From: an uncultured Streptococcus sp.
Lineage (GTDB): Bacteria; Bacillota; Bacilli; Lactobacillales; Streptococcaceae
DNA length: 9,709 nucleotides
Assembly: GCA_902480035.1 (NCBI GenBank)
Contig: CABSRC010000060.1
Location: 1 to 9,709 of the forward strand
Direction of reading: 5' to 3'
Part shown: in pieces, positions 1 through 5,919 of the stretch
Layout: the number at the start of each line of letters is the position of its first letter
How positions within the stretch are numbered: position 1 is the first letter of the stretch
The notes under the pieces: model-generated
Told to the model about the DNA's origin: nothing
Database searches by the model: none
The model's input: only the letters and a program-made list of their open reading frames with translations
Program-made: the position numbers and the translations under genes

Positions 1-80
1 ATCATGGCAAATAAACTCAAAGCTACTAGGGATTCTATGAGAATACTAGCGGGAACGGATGCTCTTTTTAATTTTTCCAT
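1..80 (-). CDS. comYE: ComYE/ComGE minor pseudopilin, 5' part only
   Basis: This is the N-terminus of a type IV pilin-like protein; only about 26 codons lie in the window and the rest runs off the left edge. The ATG at 80 opens a short basic leader (MEKLKRA), and the sequence ASILIESLVALSLFAM follows. Its hydrophobic stretch with a Glu five residues after the likely cleavage site is the prepilin signature. The start overlaps the end of comYD by 35 nt, and it sits where comGE lies in streptococcal competence operons. It should be a minor subunit of the transformation pilus, processed by the prepilin peptidase ComC. The identification rests on position and the N-terminal motif. The ribosome-binding sequence before the ATG is weak, so translation may be coupled to comYD. 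Confidence 0.8.
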   Translation of the reverse strand, partial: MEKLKRASVPASILIESLVALSLFAM

Positions 81-456
81 TTCCAAGCGAAAGCTGATAG
101 GTCACCACTCCTCTCTGTGTCTGAAAGTGAACATTAGCCAGGGATGAATTGCCACCTGCTCGGTCTAAACGAATGGTTTTAGGATCTTGCAAAATAACAG
201 AATCAGGAATCTCCACCGTCTGGTAAGGCGTTTGAATCTTCCTTGCACTCACTTCAACATCCAATTCCGTTTGCCTTGCTAGTGCTATCTTCTGACTTTC
301 TTGATAGAGGTGTTCAAACTCTGCAAAAAATACTTTTTCTTCCACCTGCTGAAAACTAGTCTTGATCGATCCTGATAAGCCCAGATAGATAAAGCTGACG
401 ATCATCAAGGTCAGAAGGGTCTCCACCAAGGTGAAGGCCTTAATCTGCAACCGCAC
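46..456 (-). CDS. comYD: ComYD/ComGD minor pseudopilin of the competence pilus
   Basis: About 136 residues, close to what I recall for streptococcal ComGD/CglD. It has a very short leader ending IKA, then FTLVETLLTLMIVSFIYLGL: prepilin cleavage A/F, Glu at +5 and one hydrophobic helix that anchors the subunit before assembly. The middle is rich in coil-forming residues (EEKVFFAEFEHLYQE), and the RAGGNSSLA segment near the C-terminus resembles the pneumococcal homologue as I remember it. I chose the GTG at 456 because GGAG lies six bases ahead of it and the leader length is normal. An ATG at 480 and one at 531 are in frame but lack a ribosome-binding site. It overlaps comYC by 17 nt and comYE by 35 nt. 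It is thought to act as a minor pilin in DNA uptake. Confidence 0.9.
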   Translation of the reverse strand: MRLQIKAFTLVETLLTLMIVSFIYLGLSGSIKTSFQQVEEKVFFAEFEHLYQESQKIALARQTELDVEVSARKIQTPYQTVEIPDSVILQDPKTIRLDRAGGNSSLANVHFQTQRGVVTYQLSLGNGKIKKSIRSR

Positions 457-757
457 GTGTTTCTCCACTATTTTTCGCATAATAGGCACGGTAGGATTCT
501 GCTTGTTTGTTGGTAATATTTCCATCAGCAATCAGCTTGGCTAGAGTGGCTTGGTCATTGGTATGATTGAGTTCATACAATTCAGCCTGGCTTTCGACCA
601 CCTTGACAACGGCTGCATTACCTGTCTCTTTCACAGAGTCTTTTTGCTTGGTCAAATTCGGCACAAAGAGCAATAAGAGTACACTGATGATCAATAAGAC
701 CACTAACATTTCAATCAGCGTAAAAGCTTTTACCTTGTATGTTTTTAATTTTTTCAT
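440..757 (-). CDS. comYC: ComYC/ComGC major competence pseudopilin
   Basis: A 105-residue protein that forms the main shaft of the transformation pilus, which captures DNA outside the cell. The N-terminus is a basic leader (MKKLKTYKVKA), followed by FTLIEMLVVLLIISVLLLLFV, a textbook class IV prepilin signal: cleavage between A11 and F12, Glu at mature position 5 and about 20 hydrophobic residues. The remaining C-terminal domain is small, polar and helical (KDSVKETGNAAVVKVVESQAELYELNH). The ATG at 757 overlaps the comYB stop as ATGA, and GGAGG lies seven bases upstream, so the start is secure. The upstream in-frame extension to 895 lies inside comYB and is not part of the gene. It is expected to be transcribed from the box ahead of comYA and matured by ComC. 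Confidence 0.96.
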   Translation of the reverse strand: MKKLKTYKVKAFTLIEMLVVLLIISVLLLLFVPNLTKQKDSVKETGNAAVVKVVESQAELYELNHTNDQATLAKLIADGNITNKQAESYRAYYAKNSGETRAVAD

Positions 758-1839
758 AAATGAACCTCCATATTTTGATAAATCGGCAGCAACATGGCTG
801 CGTAAAGTAAGACAATTACAAGAGCCACAAAGACAAAGACCAAGGGTTGTATCACATTCATGGCCTTGTGGACCCGACGAAAGAAGTCTTCCCATGTTTT
901 TTCAGCGTAGATCTCTAGCTCACTTCCAAGCTTTGATTTGACCTCACCATATTCAATCATAAGCGGCAATTCTTTTTTGAAAAAAGAATATCCCCCGACC
1001 GTCTCTGAAAAGGATTGACCGCGGTCTAAAGAAAGAGCTAAGTCTCTTCCAATCTCTTGGAAAAGCTGGGATTTTTGCTCCTGCATCATGGTAAAAATCT
1101 GAGACAGCTCCAATCCTTGCCCAATCAGATTGCCCCATTCTCTGGCATAATAGGCTGTCAAATAAGCTTGAATCATGCCTTTCCCGAAAGGAAGATGGGA
1201 CAAGCTTCTAAAAACTTTGATCTTGCTAGATTTTCGATAATAGAGAAAGCTGAATAAGAAGAGGGCCACTATTCCCGCTACGAGTGCCAAAAAGAGTTGG
1301 GGAAAGGAACTGATCAACTGCGTACCAATATTTTGTGCATCCATTTGAGGGAGCAAATAATTGCGCAGGCCTAGCATAATCAAAACTAAAAACCCAAGTA
1401 AGATAAGAGGATAAGTGCTAACTTCGATCAACTTTTTCTTGACCTTGCGCATATTCTCCAGATAAGCACTAATTTTCTCCAAGCTCAATGCAAGATTTCC
1501 ATGGAGCTCAGCGAGAGACAGCTGCGTCGTGACCGCATCTGAAAAACCGATCCCCGTCATCATCTCTGAAAAACTCCGCCCCCGAGAAAGGTCCTCTCGC
1601 ATCTGCGAAACCAAACGACTCTCCACTAGGTGGGAACGCCCCAGAAAATCGACGATCTCAGACAGATGAAAACCACTCGAATAAAGATTCAAAAACAATT
1701 CAATGATTTGCTTTTGTTTAGTGGTAGATAATTTTTTCGGCTTGTGCCTGAGCCAGCTGGATATATCCCGATTGAGCCAAGAGATCCATTTGTTGGTTCC
1801 AGCGGCTGGCTGAGTGCTCTTGGTAGTTTTCCGTCGCAA
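754..1839 (-). CDS. comYB: ComYB/ComGB polytopic membrane protein of the competence pilus
   Basis: This is the inner-membrane platform (type II secretion GspF/PilC family) that works with the ComYA ATPase to assemble the pseudopilus. The sequence has two GspF-like cytoplasmic domains. The first includes GFSDAVTTQLSLAELHGNL. Two membrane helices follow near the middle (TYPLILLGFLVLIMLGL and LFLALVAGIVALFLFSFLYY), and a third lies at the C-terminus (VFVFVALVIVLLYAAMLLPIY). About 361 residues, slightly longer than I expect for the family. The start is uncertain: no in-frame ATG exists near the N-terminus. I chose TTG at 1839 because AGGAGGAGG lies 11 bases upstream; GTG 1851 and TTG 1863 are alternatives. 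The conserved part begins around ISWLNRDISSW. With this start the gene overlaps comYA by about 120 nt. The stop overlaps the comYC start (ATGA). Confidence 0.92.
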   Translation of the reverse strand: MRRKTTKSTQPAAGTNKWISWLNRDISSWLRHKPKKLSTTKQKQIIELFLNLYSSGFHLSEIVDFLGRSHLVESRLVSQMREDLSRGRSFSEMMTGIGFSDAVTTQLSLAELHGNLALSLEKISAYLENMRKVKKKLIEVSTYPLILLGFLVLIMLGLRNYLLPQMDAQNIGTQLISSFPQLFLALVAGIVALFLFSFLYYRKSSKIKVFRSLSHLPFGKGMIQAYLTAYYAREWGNLIGQGLELSQIFTMMQEQKSQLFQEIGRDLALSLDRGQSFSETVGGYSFFKKELPLMIEYGEVKSKLGSELEIYAEKTWEDFFRRVHKAMNVIQPLVFVFVALVIVLLYAAMLLPIYQNMEVHL

Positions 1840-2659
1840 AATCGACCACACCTCCTCCTGCAATTAATCGTTGGTAGCAAATACCTTGTAAAACAATCTT
1901 GAGCTCTTCCTCACTCACTCCAAGCTCTAAAAGCCTCTCATAAACACCTCGAACGCTCTTGGCATGAATAGTAGAGAAGACTGTGACCCCTGTCAAACTA
2001 GCTCGTACGACTGCACGAGCTGTTTCCTTATCTCGGATTTCCCCAATGATGAGAAGGTCCGGCCGATGACGTAAGGAGAGTTTGATCAGGTTATCATAGG
2101 TCATGCCGATCTGGTCGTTCAGCTGAAGCTGTAACATATTATCCTGCTTGATCTCGACAGGATCCTCAATAGACATGACTTGCTGGTCCGCAAAGCGCTC
2201 TTGCGCCAAAGCATGCATGAGAGTGGTCTTTCCCGAACCAACAGGGCCCGCAAAGAGATAGAGCCCACGACCAGCTAATTTCTTCTTCAACTCAGGTAGT
2301 TGATCAAACCAAAAACGCAATTCGCGTTCCTCATCATGCAAGAGCCGAATAACCAAGCTTTCATAGCCACGATAATCCCCCACCGTCGACAAGCGAATCG
2401 ATACCAGCCCATCCTCCAGTGGGTAATCACACGACCCTAGCTGGCTCCGCCTTTTTTCTCCCACATTCATGCCTGCCACGAACTTAAAGTGGCTGATCAT
2501 AGCTGTCATCTCCTCAAAAGGGAAGGATTGTACAAAGCGCCTCTCATCTCCAACCCTCATAAAAACCTGGTACTCCTCTCTCCGAGGAATAAAGTAGAGA
2601 TCCTGGGCTTCTTCTTTTTTTCCCATACGGATCAATTTTTTTGCAATTTCTTGAACCAT
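1718..2659 (-). CDS. comYA: ComYA/ComGA competence pilus assembly ATPase
   Basis: A 313-residue cytoplasmic ATPase of the PulE/VirB11 secretion family that powers assembly of the transformation pseudopilus. Visible motifs: Walker A GPVGSGKTT (about residues 138-146), the Asp box around MSIEDPVE (about 162-169), Walker B with LLIIGEIRD (about 202-210), and the His box STIHAKS (about 229-235). The N-terminal domain is short, as in Gram-positive ComGA proteins. The start is the ATG at 2659, with AGGAGG five bases upstream; the longer GTG start at 2674 would read through the ribosome-binding site. A SigX-type box at 2681-2688 precedes it, so expression should be switched on in competence. It is the first gene of the comY operon, and its 3' end overlaps comYB. 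Confidence 0.97.
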   Translation of the reverse strand: MVQEIAKKLIRMGKKEEAQDLYFIPRREEYQVFMRVGDERRFVQSFPFEEMTAMISHFKFVAGMNVGEKRRSQLGSCDYPLEDGLVSIRLSTVGDYRGYESLVIRLLHDEERELRFWFDQLPELKKKLAGRGLYLFAGPVGSGKTTLMHALAQERFADQQVMSIEDPVEIKQDNMLQLQLNDQIGMTYDNLIKLSLRHRPDLLIIGEIRDKETARAVVRASLTGVTVFSTIHAKSVRGVYERLLELGVSEEELKIVLQGICYQRLIAGGGVVDFATENYQEHSASRWNQQMDLLAQSGYIQLAQAQAEKIIYH

Positions 2660-2680
2660 AGTTCCTCCTCTCACTTATAC

Positions 2681-2688
2681 TATTCGAA
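2681..2688 (-). promoter_or_regulatory. ComX/SigX box (CIN-box) for the comY operon
   Basis: On the minus strand the sequence is TTCGAATA, which differs by one base from the streptococcal late-competence box TACGAATA recognised by the alternative sigma factor ComX/SigX. It is preceded by a T-rich stretch, common at these boxes, and lies 21 bp from the comYA ATG, leaving room for only a short leader. Position, sequence and the downstream genes agree. No good sigma-A promoter was seen in the same spot. Confidence 0.88.
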
Positions 2689-2697
2689 AAAGAAGAC

Positions 2698-2736
2698 AAA
2701 AAAGAAGACTTTCTAGATAGCTCTAAAAAATCTTCT
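2698..2736 (-). terminator. Intrinsic terminator after the DUF1033 gene
   Basis: The minus strand reads AGAAGATTTTTTAGA, loop GCTA, then TCTAGAAAGTCTTCT, followed by a run of T. The arms pair over about 15 bp (six outer pairs, nine inner including two G-U), starting ten bases after the DUF1033 stop codon. The stem is AT-rich, so termination may be incomplete. It lies immediately before the comYA competence box and would limit read-through into the comY operon. Confidence 0.7.
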
Positions 2737-2745
2737 AAATATCTC

Positions 2746-3135
2746 TTATGACAGGGTTGTCCCCTTTTTTGAATCGAGTGTATATTGACAAGAACGATGT
2801 TTGCGACTTCCTTTTTCCTTTTCGTAACCTGGACGGAGCTTGCTTTTAGGGATCTTGTGGTCGTCTTCTAGCAGAACAATCGAGTGGAAAAACTGCACAT
2901 CATCACTGCAGTCCTCACACCACTCTTGCTCGTTGGTATCCCAAAAGATCGTCATGAGATCACTCCGACTCTTATAACTTGGAAAGTGTGCATTCAACTC
3001 TAACCATTTCTGCTTGTAGTATTTCAAAGCCTGGTAATAGTCTTCAAACTTCTGACTACTGACGATATCTTCTTCCCAACCTTCTAAAAACCACCAGGGT
3101 TCACAGTCCCCATACATTTCAATCACTCGATACAT
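2746..3135 (-). CDS. DUF1033 family protein, function unknown
   Basis: A small cytoplasmic, acidic, aromatic-rich protein of about 129 residues, with no signal peptide or membrane segment. The N-terminal block MYRVIEMYGDCEPWWFLEGWEEDI and the later FWDTNEQEWCEDC, KIPKSKLRPGYEKEK segments are what I recognise as the DUF1033 family of streptococci and relatives, whose role I do not know. The Cys pair in WCEDC could be notable but is not a clear metal site. I prefer the ATG at 3135 because the family begins MYRVIE and because the likely -10 box at 3162-3167 would leave only about 8 nt of leader before the alternative ATG at 3147. It sits just ahead of comYA, as in other streptococci, but the terminator between them argues for separate transcription. 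Confidence 0.88.
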   Translation of the reverse strand: MYRVIEMYGDCEPWWFLEGWEEDIVSSQKFEDYYQALKYYKQKWLELNAHFPSYKSRSDLMTIFWDTNEQEWCEDCSDDVQFFHSIVLLEDDHKIPKSKLRPGYEKEKGSRKHRSCQYTLDSKKGTTLS

Positions 3136-3161
3136 AAACTCTTCCATCCTTTGTATCCTCT

Positions 3162-3167
3162 ATTATA
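3162..3167 (-). promoter_or_regulatory. Probable -10 box of the DUF1033 promoter
   Basis: A perfect TATAAT on the minus strand, 26 bp before the ATG at 3135, within TCTATATAATAGAGG. No good -35 hexamer is found 16-18 bp upstream (TTTTAT is the nearest), so the promoter may depend on an activator. The direct repeat at 3211-3230 would be a candidate site for one. Confidence 0.5.
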
Positions 3168-3210
3168 TAGAAAATCCTTTGAGAATAAAAGTTTTCTGCT
3201 CAGAGCATAA

Positions 3211-3230
3211 TTTTCAGGTAGTTTTCAGGT
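3211..3230. repeat. Tandem TTTTCAGGT direct repeat, 11-bp period
   Basis: Two identical copies of TTTTCAGGT start 11 bp apart (3211 and 3222 on the plus strand), giving TTTCAG-N5-TTTCAG. One-helical-turn spacing of hexamers with a 5-bp gap is typical of sites for OmpR-family response regulators such as streptococcal CiaR (TTTAAG-N5-TTTAAG). The repeat lies about 65 bp upstream of the estimated DUF1033 transcription start. Its function is inferred; no regulator is identified. Confidence 0.4.
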
Positions 3231-3295
3231 GATTTTTACAGTTATTTTTCAAAAATAGACTACTTGATTTCTCTTGGGTCCTTTTTTCGAGAATC

Positions 3296-3345
3296 AAAAA
3301 AGAGAGTCCCAACAAAATGACGAGCCATCCTGGGAACTCTCTCTT
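3296..3345 (-). terminator. Terminator of the exopolysaccharide operon
   Basis: Minus strand: arm AGAGAGTTCCCA, a loop of roughly 18 nt, arm TGGGACTCTCT, then TTTTTT. Eleven pairs form (AGAGAG/CTCTCT and TCCCA/TGGGA) with one bulged T. It starts ten bases after the GH8 stop. Directly beyond, at 3281-3302, CTTTTTT and AAAAAAG form a second small inverted repeat around an 8-nt loop, which could back up termination on either strand. Confidence 0.85.
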
Positions 3346-3354
3346 CTCAAGTAT

Positions 3355-4458
3355 TTAGAACAATTCAAGTGCAATCATGGTTGTCATGGTTGCATCATAA
3401 TAGTTGTTCAGAGGTAGATCTTGTGTGAAGATATACTTATTCTGTTGCACCAACTTCAGATAGCCTTTTTCGTGTTCAGAAGCATAGACTATCGGTGCTA
3501 AAAAACTTGCTGCCTGATGATTGTTCAAGGCCTTTCCTTTCAAGTCATAACCCGCGTACAGGTTTCTTTGACTCTTGAAAAAGTTAAGCATCTTTTTCAC
3601 CAATTTTTGACTGGTTGCATCCTTACTTTGAACAAGGTTATATGGAAGGCGACAAGCATTATACGAGTAGGCTCCATCATACTTGGATTCAATCGTCTTG
3701 GGATCCGCTACGCGAGTCCCTTGCTCATCTACCCAGATGAAATCAGGTAGTAAACCTGTTTTTGTTTGGGAGCTGATCGTTTGGAGTTGCTGCAACATCT
3801 TTTCTTTGATGTCCAACCACTTCGAATCTTTTGTCACTTCATAAAAGATCTGGAATTGCGCTGGCAGTGTATCAGACGTCCGCATCAAATGATAGAATTC
3901 CGAATCCTGATTGGCCCAATTTCCCACCGTTAACACACCGGTTTCTTCATTGTAGTTGTGTGCGAGAATATCTTCTAAAATCGCTTTGGCTTGAGCCTGG
4001 TAGTCTTTGGCTTGCTTTGGCCATTGCTGAGCAGCTTTTAGAAGAGCATAGGCAATATAGAGATCTCCATCTGTGGCGTTATGGTCCTCATCCTTTGCTT
4101 TTCCATTGCTGATGGTTTGTTTCCAAGACATCAATTGGGTACCTTCCAAGCGATGATTTAGATAATATTGATAGAGTCTGTCAAAGTCTGCTTGTTGGGC
4201 TTGTCCTTTTTTAGCAGCCGCAACAGTAATGAGCATTCCATAACTTTGCGCTTCGGATAAAACCACCGTTTGATTGCTATCATTGGTGGTTCGAACATAG
4301 GATTCTTTCCCTTTTGAAACAACAAAATGCTCATTCCACTGACGGTAAATTCGATTTCGCATCTCCACTTTACTTCTCGTTCTCGCTAAAAATAAGGTCA
4401 AACAGAAAATGCAAAGGATGACTAGAAACCATACATATCTCATCTTTTTCGTATTCAT
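3355..4458 (-). CDS. Membrane-anchored GH8 family glycosidase of the exopolysaccharide operon
   Basis: A 367-residue extracellular enzyme. Residues 7-25 form a hydrophobic helix after a basic N-terminus (MNTKKMR) with no lipobox or clear cleavage site, so it is probably a signal anchor. The body matches glycoside hydrolase family 8 (cellulase BcsZ, chitosanases): SEAQSYGML with the expected general acid Glu69, ATDGDLYIAYALL (residues 128-140), and YSYNACRLPY (264-273). In many GH8 enzymes the last motif reads YDAxR and its Asp is the catalytic base; here it is Asn267, so either another residue acts as the base, as in some GH8 subfamilies, or activity is altered. AGGAG precedes the ATG and overlaps the GT2 stop, with an 8-nt gap. 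By context it cuts or trims the polymer made by the adjacent synthase. The exact substrate cannot be read from sequence. Confidence 0.9.
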   Translation of the reverse strand: MNTKKMRYVWFLVILCIFCLTLFLARTRSKVEMRNRIYRQWNEHFVVSKGKESYVRTTNDSNQTVVLSEAQSYGMLITVAAAKKGQAQQADFDRLYQYYLNHRLEGTQLMSWKQTISNGKAKDEDHNATDGDLYIAYALLKAAQQWPKQAKDYQAQAKAILEDILAHNYNEETGVLTVGNWANQDSEFYHLMRTSDTLPAQFQIFYEVTKDSKWLDIKEKMLQQLQTISSQTKTGLLPDFIWVDEQGTRVADPKTIESKYDGAYSYNACRLPYNLVQSKDATSQKLVKKMLNFFKSQRNLYAGYDLKGKALNNHQAASFLAPIVYASEHEKGYLKLVQQNKYIFTQDLPLNNYYDATMTTMIALELF

Positions 4459-4466
4459 AATTTCTC

Positions 4467-5777
4467 CTATCCTGCGAATCGTTTTGTTTTAACCCATTTA
4501 GTTTCTTTCCGGTGCAATAGTTTATCCATCACAATCGAAGAGATGGCATCAATCGATACAATGATAAACAGTTGAGAATAGGTGAAGTAGGCAGCTAAGG
4601 CCAACCAAATTTGCTTGGTAGTTGCTTGACCAAATTGTGAGGCAAGAGCCACATTAATCTGAAGTAAGTAGAGCCCAATCATCAAGATCCAATTGAACAA
4701 CATCAATTGCGCAATATAGATATTTTCTGAATCAAAGGCAAATGGAATTTGCACGCCTGGCACCACTGTATGGAGACACATGGCCAGAATATTGGCAAAA
4801 AAGATCAAGTCTGATAACACAATAGCTGCATTGAACCAGAAGAAGATACAGGAATAGTTGGTCACTTCTAACTTCACGCGCCAATTTCCCTTACCAAATA
4901 AATGCTTGAAGTTGGAAAGAACCACTTCATAATTTCCTTTGGCCCAACGTTTCCGCTGCATATAATAACTCTTCAGAGTTTCCGGCTCTTGTTGGAAAGC
5001 TTCTGAATTATAGGCTAGAGCAATCAACTTCCCACTTTGCATAATCTTAAAGGAAATATCAGTATCCTCTGTTAAGGCACCGTTTTTCCATCCCCCAATA
5101 CTCTTGACAAATTCAGTTTGAATAATGAAGTTGGTTCCTGGAATCCGTCCAATCTTAAAGAGATGCCACATGCCTACATGGTGAACCCGTTGGGTGACGA
5201 CAATTTCTTGGTTGATACAGCGGGTCAAGAAGTTTTGACCGGCATTCCGCGTTTTATTGCGACCAAAAGAAGCCACATGACGCTCCGGATCTTTGAGCAC
5301 TTCTTTCACAAGGAAATAAAGAGCATTCTTTTCAGGCATGGCATCTGCATCATAGACACAGATATAGTCTCCGGTCGCCATGGCCAAAGCGTCATTTAAC
5401 ACACCGGCTTTCCCACCTGTCCCACTGCGATTGATAATGGTCAAATCACGTCCTGCATACTCTGGCAATGCTTTAACTGCCAAACACTCTTCATAAGTGC
5501 GATCGGAACAATTATCCGCAAACAGTAGTAATTCTACACGATCATGTGGGTAGTTCAAATCAAGGATCGCTTTGGCTGTCTGTGCAATAACCACATCCTC
5601 ATTATGGGCAGGTACGACGATCGTCACTTTTGGATAATAAGGAAGCGGATCCGTATTGACACGAAAATCACTGTGTTTAAACCAAAAATGAACGGCTGAA
5701 AAGAGGATTACTAGGCCCCAGGCTAAGGACAGCCAAATCGAAATCAAGGCAATAATCATCACAATTTGACTAATCAT
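4467..5777 (-). CDS. Processive family-2 glycosyltransferase (PgaC/IcaA/BcsA-like polysaccharide synthase)
   Basis: A 436-residue membrane glycosyltransferase that should polymerise a beta-linked polysaccharide from a UDP-sugar and thread it through the membrane. An N-terminal helix (about 5-29) is followed by a GT-A catalytic domain: PAHNED (56-61), DNCSD (88-92), GKAGVLNDAL, the metal-binding DAD (143-145), TEDTD (236-240) and QRKRW (274-278, the QxxRW of processive synthases). At least three helices follow, roughly 305-330, 345-370 and 385-410. There is no PilZ domain, unlike BcsA. I chose the ATG at 5777 because AAGGCGGTGG, close to a full anti-rRNA match, lies just upstream; the GTG at 5807 would lie inside the preceding gene. 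It overlaps the 46-codon gene by 8 nt (ATGATTAG). With an epimerase upstream, an N-acetylhexosamine polymer is likely. Confidence 0.93.
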   Translation of the reverse strand: MISQIVMIIALISIWLSLAWGLVILFSAVHFWFKHSDFRVNTDPLPYYPKVTIVVPAHNEDVVIAQTAKAILDLNYPHDRVELLLFADNCSDRTYEECLAVKALPEYAGRDLTIINRSGTGGKAGVLNDALAMATGDYICVYDADAMPEKNALYFLVKEVLKDPERHVASFGRNKTRNAGQNFLTRCINQEIVVTQRVHHVGMWHLFKIGRIPGTNFIIQTEFVKSIGGWKNGALTEDTDISFKIMQSGKLIALAYNSEAFQQEPETLKSYYMQRKRWAKGNYEVVLSNFKHLFGKGNWRVKLEVTNYSCIFFWFNAAIVLSDLIFFANILAMCLHTVVPGVQIPFAFDSENIYIAQLMLFNWILMIGLYLLQINVALASQFGQATTKQIWLALAAYFTYSQLFIIVSIDAISSIVMDKLLHRKETKWVKTKRFAG

Positions 5778-5910
5778 GGTCCACCGCCTTAAAGTTTTTA
5801 TTGACACGGCGGTAAATCACCGTATAAGCTACAAATAATACAATAAAGCACAAGGCAAAAAATACACTAATGCCTACAGCTATATTAAAAAATATATTTG
5901 TAAGAGACAT
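5770..5910 (-). CDS. 46-residue single-pass membrane protein, probable synthase accessory
   Basis: A short gene easily missed. It begins MSLTNIFFNIAVGISVFF, continues as one hydrophobic helix (about residues 5-33), then has a basic YRRVNKNFK stretch and ends AVDHD, implying the C-terminus is cytoplasmic. A strong AGGAGG lies five bases before the ATG at 5910 and overlaps the stop of the upstream gene. Its stop codon is inside the first codons of the GT2 gene (8-nt overlap). That arrangement argues for real, coupled translation. I do not recognise a family. By position it could be a small partner of the synthase, loosely like PgaD/IcaD, which also follow a PgaC-type enzyme but have two helices; this is inference only. 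Confidence 0.8.
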   Translation of the reverse strand: MSLTNIFFNIAVGISVFFALCFIVLFVAYTVIYRRVNKNFKAVDHD

Positions 5911-5919
5911 GTTTTCCTC

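Noticed and set aside
3831..4112. Plus-strand open frame of 93 codons inside the GH8 gene
   Set aside because: Antisense shadow of a clear GH8 coding sequence; no recognisable motif or promoter.
4467..5807. GTG at 5807 as the start of the GT2 synthase
   Set aside because: It would overlap the 46-codon gene by 38 nt and lacks a ribosome-binding sequence, whereas ATG 5777 has AAGGCGGTGG immediately upstream.
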